15,884 bases of DNA from Chrysochromulina parva (lineage: Eukaryota; Haptophyta; Prymnesiales; Chrysochromulinaceae): assembly GCA_002887195.1 (NCBI GenBank), contig PJAB01001264.1:1-15884 (forward strand), given 5' to 3'. Of the stretch, positions 6,651 to 15,520 are shown one piece after another; the first letter of the stretch is position 1; each line of letters begins with the position of its first letter. The notes beneath the pieces were generated by a model. It saw only the letters and a program-made list of their open reading frames with translations. It had not been told where the DNA came from and ran no database searches. Position numbers and translations under genes: made by a program.

Positions 6651-7604
6651 TCATTTGTCTGGGGATGCCGCTTGCCCGGCCTCCGCGGCCTCCGGCGCCT
6701 CGCCGTCGTCCGCCGGCTCCGCCGCCGACGACCCATCCTCCACCACCGCCTCGTCCTTCTTGGCAGCTGGCGTCTCGAGTGCCTCGTCGGCCGCGCCGAG
6801 ATGCTTGCCGCGGAGCACGAGGTTGAGCACATCGTCGAGCGTGACGCGCTCGGGCAGCAGCAGACGCGAGCGCACCTCCATCAGGTAAAAGTACGTGTGT
6901 CCGGAGACGAGTCCAAGCAGATTGGGGCCAATGTCACCTGCCTGCAGCAGGTCCTGCAGCATCTGCGCAAAGGGCAGCCAGCCGCACCGGATCTGGAAGA
7001 AGCCGAGCAGGTTCATCACCTGCACCTCGTACTCGCGCGAGTACATGTACACAAACGCCATCACCATCGGGGAGCCTAGAAAGATCATCGCAGGGAAGAA
7101 CTGCTTGAGAAGCAGCAGAAAGCAGGCGTTGCACACGATCATCTTGATGAAGTCGCCGGGCTCCCAGCGGTACTTGACGAGCTCGAGCACCTTCAGGCAC
7201 TCCCAGAAGTGGTGCAGCTGGAACCAGAAGAAGACCGACTTCACCGCGTCGCCCATGTAGAAGAAGTTGACCAGCAGCCGCCACCATTCGCCATGTTGCA
7301 TGACGGCACGCTCGCTGAAGCACACGCTGCGCAGGTCAAGGACCTTGGACGACGAGAGCACGGCCATAAGCACGCTCAGCGACACCCATGACCGCGTGAT
7401 CGGTGGCGCCTCGCTGAAGAGCTTGAGTGGCGGCATCACGGCACGGCGAACGCCCTCGAGCAGCGGATTCGGCCGCCTCGGCAGCGGCGGCGGCGCGTCC
7501 GGCGTGCCGGCGCCGCTGGGCCTACCGCTCACTGGCGGTGGTGCGTCTAGCGCGGCGCATGGCGATGCAAGCAGCAGGAGTAGAGGCAGACCTCTGATAG
7601 GCAT
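6651..7604 (-). CDS. Derlin (Der1-like) protein with N-terminal presequence, candidate symbiont-type Derlin
   Basis: 317 residues, intronless; the ATG at 7604 is preceded by an in-frame TGA, so the start is firm unless there is an upstream exon. Residues 1-19 (MPIRGLPLLLLLASPCAAL) look like a signal peptide, followed by a Pro/Ala/Arg-rich stretch to about 60. The Derlin core runs from about 66 to 245: APPITRSW, then EWWRLLVNFFYMG with the conserved WR at 108-109, hydrophobic segments at about 152-190, YMYSREYEVQVMNLLGFF, and GLVSGHTYFYL with the GxxxG at 231-235. Derlins are rhomboid pseudoproteases that form retrotranslocation channels in ER-associated degradation. A cleavable presequence is unusual for an ER Derlin; in algae with red complex plastids it is seen in SELMA Derlins of the second outermost plastid membrane. 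The C-terminal tail is acidic and Ala/Glu-rich. Family assignment is strong; plastid location is inferred. Confidence 0.85.
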   Translation of the reverse strand: MPIRGLPLLLLLASPCAALDAPPPVSGRPSGAGTPDAPPPLPRRPNPLLEGVRRAVMPPLKLFSEAPPITRSWVSLSVLMAVLSSSKVLDLRSVCFSERAVMQHGEWWRLLVNFFYMGDAVKSVFFWFQLHHFWECLKVLELVKYRWEPGDFIKMIVCNACFLLLLKQFFPAMIFLGSPMVMAFVYMYSREYEVQVMNLLGFFQIRCGWLPFAQMLQDLLQAGDIGPNLLGLVSGHTYFYLMEVRSRLLLPERVTLDDVLNLVLRGKHLGAADEALETPAAKKDEAVVEDGSSAAEPADDGEAPEAAEAGQAASPDK

Positions 7605-7898
7605 TGATCACGCCACCGAGGTCGAACTTCCGCGATTTCGGTGGCGACACTCATGATTTCGGGGGGTTGGTGCATCACCGAAAGCACATTGTGTGATCCA
7701 GCGTTGCGTTCCGTGAATCTTTCCCAAAAAGTTCTCGTGCTCAGGATTCCTAGGGCTTGCCGAAATGGGGTCGCGAGCCAGACGGTCGCGAAGCCGCGCC
7801 TTCGCCGATCCGATCCCCCATCGTAAGCGTCGAGAAGCTCACCACCTCGAGGTGTTGCCGAAATGGGATCTTGCCCACAGTCTCGCTTGCTCTCCCAC
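7605..7898. promoter_or_regulatory. Divergent promoter region between Derlin and surface-protein genes
   Basis: 294 bp separating two oppositely transcribed genes, so both promoters must lie here. The core ATTTCGG/CCGAAAT occurs at 7635-7641, 7656-7662, 7760-7766 and 7858-7864, plus a CCGAAAG near 7678. A 13-bp exact repeat TTGCCGAAATGGG occurs at 7757-7769 and 7855-7867. No TATA box is evident. Promoter function is inferred from position. Confidence 0.5.
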
Positions 7899-10800
7899 AT
7901 GAAGTTCTTGTTCGCGGCACTTTTCCAGCTGGTCACGGCTCAGGAGGCGACCATCGGCGTCCTCACCTCTGATGCAGGCTGTCCAAGCGGATGTGGGGCG
8001 GCGACTACCGTCGTCGGCACACAGGTGGCTGCCGCCTCCTACCCGCCATCGGTCAACTCGTATGCGGGCGGCTCCACCTGCAGCAGCGGCAACAACATTT
8101 GCTCGTGCGATTGGCCCGGCACGTGGGGGAACGGCGCGCCACGGTACCCGAGCGCCTCCAACCCGAATCAGGCAGGGGGCGTCCAGATCACTGTGTACTT
8201 TACCGCAACAGGCGCATGCTCCAACAGTTCGGGCGCGGCATCGTGGGGCTACAGCGCGTGCACTGACGCCGACGTGGCCAACCGGCTCCTGAAGAATACG
8301 GCCGATGCGACGCGCTGCCGCGAGGCATGCCGCAACGCAAGCAGCTCCGGCGTGGGTGGCTGCAACTTTGCATTCTTCGGCTTCTGGGCAGGCTTCTGTC
8401 ACATTTTCTCATGGGATGCTTCGTACCTAGCGGGCGGCGGCTCGTGCCCGCGCACAAGCCATTGGGTGGGCTCCAGTACATCGGGCGGGATGCAGGGGGG
8501 CGTCACTTTCGTCAAGGGCGTGCTCATGCCGCCTCCCTCGCCGCCGCCTCCCTCGCCCCCGCCGCCGTTGCCCCCGCAAGCGCTCACGATGAGCGTGCTG
8601 ACCGACTCCACGGGCTGCGCCTCAAACTGCAATGTGAGTGGCGTGGTCGCGAGCACTGTTGACAGCTTCCCAGCGTACAGCGGCGGTGCGAGCTGCGGCT
8701 CCGGTGGCAACAACATCTGCACATGCGACTGGCCAGGCTCGCACACGGGAGCGGGCTCGCACGTCACCGTCTACTTTCTTCCCAGCGGCGCGCAGACGAG
8801 CACGGGTGATTCGGGCGTCCTTCGGGGCGAAACGCCGCGAGCGGGGACGCCGAACCCGTGGCTGTGCCGTGAGGCATGCCGCACGTCGGCCACGTGTTCC
8901 TACGCCTTCTTTGGGTACTGGAACGGCATCTGTCACCTCTTCTCGTATTCGTATGCGTACAGCAGACCGACCGGCAACTGCCCGAAACAGACCATGTGGG
9001 TGGGCACCGGCGCCCGCTGGCTCGGCGGTGTGACGTGGGCGAAGCAGGTGCCCGCGCCACCGCCTCCGCCGCCCTCGCCTCCGCTCTCACCGCCGCTCTG
9101 GCCGCCTCAATCCCTATTGGTCGACCCGGGAGAGGATGTGTGGCCGGTGGCCTGGTTTGGCAACTTTTCGTGTTTCGGAAGGGAGGCGGGGGAGGCGGCT
9201 TACTTCAACGGGTGCACGCCTGCCGAGGCGGGAAAGACGTATGAGCACGTGGAGCCAGACCCATGGCGCGACGAGCCCAATACCACGGTGCTTGGGTATG
9301 ACTGGGGCCTGCCGCCCAACACGATGCCCTCGCCGACAGGGCTCCTGGCGATGCAGCGCTCCTTTAACTACGTGCCGACGCCGCCCAGGCTCTTTCACAA
9401 CTCTTACCCCGACACGGCCCTGCCCTTTGGCGGCCCGTCAGCCATGGTGCTGCCAGAAGCGTCTCGGATGCTCTTCAGGTCGACGCCCGTCTACTCTATC
9501 TGGGCGACGTGGCTGCAGCTCGAGCCGACCGAGGGGACGTACAACTTCGCACCGCTCCATGCCAACGTCGCCGAGGCCGCACGGCGCGGCTGGAAGGTGT
9601 GTCTGCGCATCCTGACCTCACACATCGGGTCGGCGCCAACGTACTTGGCCGGCCGGAATATCAGCACACGCTATACCGACGCGGCCAACGCGGAGGCGGG
9701 CGGCTCGTACGACCCCATCGACCCACAGTTCCACGCACGCTACCTCGCCTTCCTCGTCGCGCTCGGTGCCAGCCGCCTCTGCCAAAACGAGACCGTCGTC
9801 ATGATGTACGCTGGCTACGCGTCCGCGTCGTACGGCGACGAGTACATCGGGCCGAAACACCCGAATGCGACCTCTGGGACTGCGTACGACCCAAACTATG
9901 ACCCCGCGGCCCTCTTTCCGCACGTGCGCGAGCGCCTCAATGCGTGGGCGAGTGTGTGCACGGGCGTTCCGTCCAAGGTGCTCATGGGTGGCGAGTCGAA
10001 CTACGGACTCTCCCTCGGCTTTGGCTCGCGCAACGGCTTCGTCGAGCACTACTGGTACCAAATCCCGCACATGCCGAGCGGGCAGGGCTTCGAGAGCTTT
10101 TGGGCGCGCGAGTACGTCTTCGTCAACGAGTCGGCACCGATCCTCTCGAGCGGCGGGCTGCTGGGCGACGAGAACGAAGAGTACGAAGGGAATTGGGCCA
10201 GCGAGTACATGACCTTCTCCCCTGGGGAGCGCGGCGGCCGTTGGAACGCTTCGGCGCCGATGCTCAACGGCACTGCGCGCTGGGGCTTGATCGCCTCGTT
10301 CCCTTACCGGTACCTGATGAGCTCGATGCGCTTGCTCCAGATGCGCGTCTCGTACTTGCTCGCTTCCTCCACCATCGTCAACCCCGCACTGTTCGCCTAT
10401 GTGGCGCTCGAGCTCGGGCGCACCGCCGCGACCTCCCCGGACGCGTGGTGCTTCCTTGCCTCGACGCAATTTGAATGGGTGCCTCACCTCGCGAGGCCCG
10501 CCGAGGTGGCCCATATGGAGCGATGGCTGTACCAGCGCGACGAGCCGCCCTCGACGCTCGGTGGCGTCGTCACCTTCCGAGACGCAAGGATCACGCAGAC
10601 ACCCTCCGGTTTCTCGACGCCATTTTGGGGCACCGACGGCGACGGCGGCGCTCTCTACGATTGGATCGCGCGTACGGCGCCGCGGGGGGTGATCGGCTTC
10701 ACTCTCAGCCGCACCTTTGCCCTCGCCCCCCAGCGCCCGCTGCTCGGCGCCGTAATCAAGGTGAGCCTCTTCGACGTCTTCGCCGGCTCAGTACGCCTCA

Positions 10801-11699
10801 CCCAGGCACACACCGCCGCCGCGGGTAGCGCGCCCACGCTCGTCGGCTTCCCGATCCGCACGGTGGGCGACGGTCAGCTCAAGACGGTCACCTTTGTGAC
10901 CGAACGGCTACCGGTACGGCCGTTGGGCTCTTCGAGCACCTTCGACTTCGAAGTGCGAGCGTTCGACCTGTCGGGCAATCCGCAGCCTCTAGTCCTCTCA
11001 ATGGTGCGCGTCATCAAGCACGGCGTCGCGGGCGCCCTCGTGCAGCAGGTGAGGGTCGCCATGACCGCCTCCGGCAACGTGCAGGATTTCGGCCCCTCCC
11101 AACGCGCCGACATTGCCGGCCGCTTCGCGACGCTCGCCCGTGTCGACCCCACCGCCGTTGCGGTCGAGGTCACGAGCGCGTCCGTGCTCATCACCGTCGC
11201 CATCACCGTGCCTGATGCGAGCGCGGCGGCCGCAACCCAAAGCTCCATAACCACCACCCTCACGTCCCCCGCTGCCGCCTCGAGCTTCACCGGACTGGCG
11301 ATCACCTCCGCCCCCGTCGTCGCCGTCGTCACCGAAGTCGTGACCATGAGCCCGTCGCCGCCACCCGCGCCGCCTGATGCGCCGCCGCCACCGCCCGCCA
11401 CCGACGACAGTTTGAGCGTCAAGGGACCGCAGCTCCTCGGACTTCTTGGCCTTCTGGGCCTCATCCCCCTTTGCCTCTGCTGCTGCGTGTATAGATGCAT
11501 GTACTGCAATGCCGAGTTGGAAAGTCAGGCCGGCCATCCCAAGCCGCGAGCCGCGAAAACGTCGATGCCCGACGCAGCAAGGCCAACTACACAGGCGAGC
11601 GCTGTGGCGAGCAAAGCCAATTGCACCCAAGCCACACCCAAGGCCACACCCAAAACGACACCCAAGAACGGCCCCAGAGCCAAGGCCCGGATCGTGTGA
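7899..11699 (+). CDS. Modular type I membrane protein: two Cys-rich modules, glycosidase-like domain, membrane anchor
   Basis: 1266 residues in one exon. I chose ATG 7899 over 7863 because it gives a textbook signal peptide, MKFLFAALFQLVTAQ. Two homologous Cys-rich modules follow (about 18-209 and 228-385), sharing NNIC-CDWPG, CREACR, FAFFG/YAFFG, CH-FS and WVG; they recall PAN/apple- or WSC-like lectin modules. Each ends in a proline hinge (SPPPPSPPPP; PPPPPPSPPLSPP) as in algal pherophorins and extensins. Residues about 405-1040 contain WLQLEPTEGTYNF (about 532) followed by AARRGWKVCLRI, the entry of a clan-A glycoside-hydrolase TIM barrel, with YGDEY as a possible acid/base site; the exact family is unknown. 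A small beta/alpha domain (1047-1148) of the type repeated in algal surface proteins, a short Pro linker, a membrane span (LLGLLGLLGLIPLCLCCC, about 1178) and a basic Lys/Thr/Pro-rich tail complete it. It is likely cell-surface and carbohydrate-binding. Confidence 0.8.
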   Translation: MKFLFAALFQLVTAQEATIGVLTSDAGCPSGCGAATTVVGTQVAAASYPPSVNSYAGGSTCSSGNNICSCDWPGTWGNGAPRYPSASNPNQAGGVQITVYFTATGACSNSSGAASWGYSACTDADVANRLLKNTADATRCREACRNASSSGVGGCNFAFFGFWAGFCHIFSWDASYLAGGGSCPRTSHWVGSSTSGGMQGGVTFVKGVLMPPPSPPPPSPPPPLPPQALTMSVLTDSTGCASNCNVSGVVASTVDSFPAYSGGASCGSGGNNICTCDWPGSHTGAGSHVTVYFLPSGAQTSTGDSGVLRGETPRAGTPNPWLCREACRTSATCSYAFFGYWNGICHLFSYSYAYSRPTGNCPKQTMWVGTGARWLGGVTWAKQVPAPPPPPPSPPLSPPLWPPQSLLVDPGEDVWPVAWFGNFSCFGREAGEAAYFNGCTPAEAGKTYEHVEPDPWRDEPNTTVLGYDWGLPPNTMPSPTGLLAMQRSFNYVPTPPRLFHNSYPDTALPFGGPSAMVLPEASRMLFRSTPVYSIWATWLQLEPTEGTYNFAPLHANVAEAARRGWKVCLRILTSHIGSAPTYLAGRNISTRYTDAANAEAGGSYDPIDPQFHARYLAFLVALGASRLCQNETVVMMYAGYASASYGDEYIGPKHPNATSGTAYDPNYDPAALFPHVRERLNAWASVCTGVPSKVLMGGESNYGLSLGFGSRNGFVEHYWYQIPHMPSGQGFESFWAREYVFVNESAPILSSGGLLGDENEEYEGNWASEYMTFSPGERGGRWNASAPMLNGTARWGLIASFPYRYLMSSMRLLQMRVSYLLASSTIVNPALFAYVALELGRTAATSPDAWCFLASTQFEWVPHLARPAEVAHMERWLYQRDEPPSTLGGVVTFRDARITQTPSGFSTPFWGTDGDGGALYDWIARTAPRGVIGFTLSRTFALAPQRPLLGAVIKVSLFDVFAGSVRLTQAHTAAAGSAPTLVGFPIRTVGDGQLKTVTFVTERLPVRPLGSSSTFDFEVRAFDLSGNPQPLVLSMVRVIKHGVAGALVQQVRVAMTASGNVQDFGPSQRADIAGRFATLARVDPTAVAVEVTSASVLITVAITVPDASAAAATQSSITTTLTSPAAASSFTGLAITSAPVVAVVTEVVTMSPSPPPAPPDAPPPPPATDDSLSVKGPQLLGLLGLLGLIPLCLCCCVYRCMYCNAELESQAGHPKPRAAKTSMPDAARPTTQASAVASKANCTQATPKATPKTTPKNGPRAKARIV

Positions 11700-12246
11700 G
11701 GACACCGGCGCGGTGCCTTTGATTCCCCCTTGATATGATGCATCGTCTGCGAGATAGCATGCACGTCAGCATGCACGCAGTCAAGACATCATGACTTGAC
11801 TCCATCATCCATGGAGAAGAGTCGAGGAGAAGAGAATACTGTAAGTGAGTTACATGTAGCTGTCAGATGAACCCGCCACCGCTGTGCGCGCATGCTGGCC
11901 AACGCAGAGGCCGAAGGGCAGTCGATTGGCGCCCAGGAGAGCAGGAGGCGGTGATAGTGCGGCTTTGGCCTTTGCTGCGCTGTGCCAAGAACGAAGGGAT
12001 GGACCGGTGGAAGGGACCGTTGACACGGTGACCGTCGTTCACGGTGTTTGTCTGCGCCTTCCACGGTGTGTCTCCTCGGGACCGGTGGTTGCGCGTCTTG
12101 CCGTGGTGGCAATTGACGTGAACGGTGTAGTGAAGCGCGCGCGGGGGGTCCGTGACGACCTGACTGACGTGAATGTGAACCAAAGAAAATTCACGAGACT
12201 TGAATCTCAAGCAGCGAGGACCTCCGCCCGCGACGATCGGCTCGAA
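11700..12246. other. Intergenic region upstream of the ThrRS gene
   Basis: 547 bp holding the 3' UTR of the surface-protein gene and the promoter or 5' UTR of ThrRS. The ThrRS frame stays open back to 11884 but has no ATG before 12247 and no conserved sequence, so I treat it as untranslated. Small features are a direct repeat AGCATGCACG (11756-11765 and 11768-11777) and an inverted repeat (11779-11801). No other gene or RNA was seen. Confidence 0.5.
11779..11801. repeat. Short inverted repeat after the surface-protein gene
   Basis: AGTCAAG and its complement CTTGACT form a perfect 7-bp stem around a 9-nt loop, 80 bp downstream of the stop codon. It could be a UTR hairpin; it is too short to interpret further. 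Confidence 0.5.
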
Positions 12247-14721
12247 ATGGTGGCACGATGGGCTCGAGCTTTGCGCACCGTGTCAATCGCCTCGCTGGTG
12301 GCGGCGTATCAGCCAAGCGGGGCTCCCGCTGCATCGCGGCTCGCCGCCGCGCGGCAGATCGTCGCGCGCCGCCTTCATGCGAGCTCTGTCGTCATGCAAG
12401 CCGTGGAGACGCCTGAGGCCACCGCTGACGTGCCCGCGCTTATCGAGGCGGTGAAGCCCATGGTCCTGCCGAGCAATGAGGAGAGCGACACGCTGCTGCG
12501 CATCCGGCACACGAGCGCGCACGTGATGGCCATGGCCGTGCAGCGCCTCTTCAAGGATGCCAAGGTGACCATCGGCCCGTGGATCGAGAATGGCTTCTAC
12601 TACGACTTCGACTACAAGGAGGCCTTCCTCGAGACCGACCTGCGGCGCATCAAGAAGGAGATGGACAAGATCATCTCGATGAAGCTGCCGCTCGTGCGCG
12701 AGGAGGTCTCCGCCGACGAGGCACGCCGGCGCATCTTGGAAATCAACGAGCCATACAAGCTTGAGATTCTCGACTCGATCGTGGCTCGCGACCCGACGGC
12801 ACTGATCACGATCTACCACATCGGCGACGAGAACTCAAAGACGAAGTGGTGGGATCTGTGCGCGGGCCCGCACGTCGCGCATACGGGCATGCTCCCCGCG
12901 GACGCCATCTCTCTCGACTCGATCGCGGGCGCGTACTGGCGCGGCGACGAGACCAAACCCATGCTGCAGCGCATCTACGGATCGGCCTGGGAGAATAAGG
13001 AGCAGCTCGCAGAGTACGCGCGGCTGCAGGCGGAGGCGAAGCGGCGTGACCACCGCATGCTGGGCAAGCAGCTCGACCTCTTCTCGATTCAGCAGGACGC
13101 GGGCGGCGGCCTTGTCTTTTGGCACCCCAAGGGTGCGCGCATGCGCAACGCCATCGAGACGTTCTGGAAGGATGTGCACATCAACGGCCCCAAGCCGTAC
13201 GAGCTGCTGTACACGCCCCACATGGCGTCGCTGGACCTGTGGAAGACGAGCGGCCACTTCGACTTCTACAAGGACGGAATGTTCGACCAGGTGAGCGTAC
13301 CCTCTGCTGCAGCCCGCGGTGCAACCCGCTGCGGGCCACCATACTGGCCGCCTAACTGGCCGCCTAACTGGCCGCCGTGCTGGCCGCCGTGCAGGCCCCT
13401 TCTATATGCCCACGAGCCCGCCGACCCCCCCTCTCTTCTGACCTTCTGACCCCGTGCGTGCTCGCCCTGCGTCGTCCCGGGCGCCCACTACGGCGCGCAC
13501 AGATGGAGGTCGAGGGCGCGGAGTACCAGATTCGACCGATGAACTGCCCCTTCCACGTGCTCGTCTACAAGGACAGCCCGCGCTCGTACCGCGACCTCCC
13601 CTTGCGATGGGCCGAGCTCGGGACTGTCTACCGGTACGAGCGCTCGGGCACGCTGCACGGCCTCTTCCGCGTGCGGGGCTTCACGCAGGACGACGCTCAC
13701 ATCTTCTGCCTGCCCGAGCAACTCTCTGACGAGATCCTCGGAGTGCTCGACCTGACGGAGACCATCCTTTCCAAATTTGGGTTCACCGACTACAAGGTGA
13801 TGCTCTCGACGCGCCCTGCTGCTCGGCGCGCTCGTCCTCGGCATGCAAGTGCTCACCACGGCGCCCTCCTCTTCCCCACAGGTGATGCTCTCCACACGCC
13901 CGGAGAAGAGCGTCGGCTCCGATGCCATCTGGGACAAGGCCACGACCGCGCTCACGGACGCCCTCGACCGGAAGGGTTGGACGTACGACGTGGACGAGGG
14001 CGGCGGCGCCTTTTACGGCCCGAAGATCGACGTCAAGATTCGCGACGCCATCGGACGGATGTGGCAGTGCTCGACGATCCAGTGCGACTTCAACCTACCC
14101 GACCGTTTCGGACTCGAGTACATCGCCTCCTCGGGCAAGGTGGAGCAACCGATCATGGTGCACCGCGCGATCTTTGGCTCGATGGAGCGCTTCTTCGGAG
14201 TACTGACCGAGTCGACCGCGGGTGACTTCCCATTCTGGCTCGCACCCACGCAGCTGCGCCTGCTGCCCGTGTCGGATGACTTCAAGCCCTATTGCGAGGA
14301 GGTGGTGAAGGCGTGCAAGCGCGCGGGCGTGCGCGCTGAGGTCGACATTGGCGGCCGCTCGCTCGGCAAGCAGATCAAGATTTCAAACCAAGAGAAGATC
14401 CCCATGTACGCGGTCGTCGGCGCCGCAGAGGTCGAGGGTCGCTCCCTCGCACTCACTTCGAGGCGAGGAGGCGACCTGGGCTCGTTGCCCCTCGCTGTCG
14501 CCATCGAGCGGATGGCAGTCGCGCACGAGACGAACATCGAGCCGCACGAGGTGGGCGCGGGCGCTGTCTCCTCTGCCACCGCTGCCGCGCCCGCCGCCGC
14601 CGCTGCTGCTGCTGCTCATGCTCCCGCAACGGCTGCGGAGCTTGCGCGACAGGCAGCGGCTGCGGCGAGGGCTGCCGCGGTCAGCGCGAGGGAAGCGGCG
14701 GCCAAGGCGCGCGCCGAGTGA
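12247..14721 (+). CDS. thrS: Threonyl-tRNA synthetase, organellar (cyanobacterial-type), three exons
   Basis: Exons 12247-13290, 13503-13796 and 13882-14721 give 725 residues; both junctions are phase 0 and restore [18 protein letters not shown] and [14 protein letters not shown]. The enzyme charges tRNA-Thr. The editing domain is intact (HTSAH 88-92; WDLCAGPH 202-209). Class II motif 2 includes [17 protein letters not shown]. The Zn ligands C363, H414 and H540 have the same 51- and 126-residue spacing as E. coli C334, H385 and H511. The N-terminal TGS domain is absent, as in cyanobacterial and plastid enzymes; instead the first about 55 residues ([20 protein letters not shown], then Arg/Ala-rich) look like an organelle presequence, probably plastid and perhaps also mitochondrial. 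A C-terminal extension of about 50 residues after VGAGAVSS is almost pure Ala/Arg/Glu and probably helical. ATG 12247 is the first in-frame Met. Confidence 0.93.
13291..13502 (+). other. Intron 1 of the ThrRS gene
   Basis: Donor GTGAGCG after GACCAG and acceptor GCGCACAG before ATGGAGGTC; 212 nt. The protein alignment to the ThrRS family is continuous across it (MFDQ-MEVE). It contains a 12-bp tandem repeat and a pyrimidine-rich tract near 13430. Confidence 0.9.
13344..13391. repeat. 12-bp tandem repeat in ThrRS intron 1
   Basis: Four units: CTGGCCGCCTAA twice, then CTGGCCGCCGTG twice. The pairwise arrangement suggests one unit mutated and each variant was then duplicated. Confidence 0.93.
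13797..13881 (+). other. Intron 2 of the ThrRS gene, created next to a duplicated exon start
   Basis: 85 nt, donor GTGATGCT after TACAAG, acceptor CTTCCCCACAG. The first 20 nt of the intron copy the first 20 nt of the following exon (2 mismatches), so the donor GT is a former Val codon. Retention would shift the frame, since 85 is not a multiple of three. Confidence 0.92.
13841..13881 (+). mobile_element. Introner-like element, copy B
   Basis: The 41-nt 3' half of ThrRS intron 2 begins GCATGCAAGTGCTCACC and ends CTCTTCCCCACAG. Its first 24 nt are identical to the end of ATP-grasp intron 3 (2767 downward), and the pyrimidine tract and acceptor are also alike. As in copy A, it is bracketed by direct copies of the downstream exon's start (13795-13816 and 13880-13901). 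Two unrelated genes sharing intron sequence argues for a dispersed family. Confidence 0.55.
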
Positions 14722-15520
14722 GGAACGCGCCGTGAGGACAGCTGACAGCGCCGGCGGCGGCTGAGTTGGCGGCGATCCCGCGCGCATGCAACACGGCTAT
14801 CGAGGAGACGCTCTTGCCACGTCATCATCTAATAAGGGGACGAGGCTCCACAGGCGAGGCGCGCCGTCTCGTTTTGCGGCCGCTGGCGCGCGGCAGCTCC
14901 AGCATGTTCATGTACAGACAATCGGAGTCTGCGCGACTCGGAGATCGGCACGCGAGTCGAAGGTTTGTTGGGGGTGATGTGTTCGTCGTTGGAGCGTGCC
15001 GGGTGGAGTCTGGAGATGACGCCGCGTCACTAAATTTGAAATCAGGTAGTTCCGGATAGACAGTGTGTGACAGCGCGAGATATACAAAGTTGATAACATA
15101 AATGGTGCGGTGACAGCGAGATACAAAGGTGTGTGACAGCGAGATTACAAAGGTGGTGGGGAAATCCGGAGACTGCGCGAGACAACATTGTTTACCGTGA
15201 TGTGAGTACCTGACCATCAACAGACCTCAGACGCGGAAGTATTGGAACACATTCAGGATCATAATGGGATACACATGCCCGATACATGCGAGGCATCGCC
15301 ATCGGTTGCTCACGCGTGTGCCAGTGCGTTTGCATGGTGATCATAAGTGCCTGATCAGCGAGAGGTTGTGAATTCTCAATGGGCCCCGTTTACCACATGC
15401 ATGCTTCAAATGCGTCTGTAACCGAAATTTCCTTTTTGAGCAACCTCTCCTCCGAATCTGAAGTCGGCAGACCGTTCTGACCTTCAACCAAGAGCGGAGC
15501 CTCGCTTGACTTGGCGGCTG
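14722..15520. other. Intergenic region between ThrRS and permease genes
   Basis: About 800 bp with the ThrRS 3' UTR and the permease promoter or 5' UTR; GC falls after about 15020. It contains three imperfect copies of a 20-bp repeat (15067-15152). The permease frame is open back to a TGA at 15437-15439 but lacks an earlier ATG. No other coding frame or RNA gene was recognised. Confidence 0.55.
15067..15152. repeat. Three imperfect copies of GTGACAGCGAGATACAAAG
   Basis: Copies at 15067-15089 (with small insertions), 15110-15128 and 15133-15152 (one insertion). Spacing is irregular (20 nt, then 4 nt), so this is a decaying short repeat rather than an array. Confidence 0.8.

Noticed and set aside
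7863..7898. Upstream ATG at 7863 as the start of the surface protein
   Set aside because: It would place 12 polar residues ahead of an excellent signal peptide starting at 7899, and it overlaps the repeated TTGCCGAAATGGG motif.
9618..10514. 298-codon minus-strand frame inside the surface-protein gene
   Set aside because: High-GC antisense shadow; translation lacks any recognisable motif and the plus strand encodes the glycosidase-like domain.
11779..11801. Rho-independent-like terminator
   Set aside because: The stem is 7 bp with no T tract, and the context is eukaryotic; kept only as an inverted repeat.
11884..12246. N-terminal extension of ThrRS back to 11884
   Set aside because: No ATG in this stretch and no TGS-domain similarity; the Met at 12247 opens a sensible organelle presequence.
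13291..13502. ThrRS intron 1 as a third introner copy
   Set aside because: Only a short GC-rich stretch near its 3' end (CACTACGGCGC) vaguely resembles the element; there is no duplicated exon start and the match could be chance.
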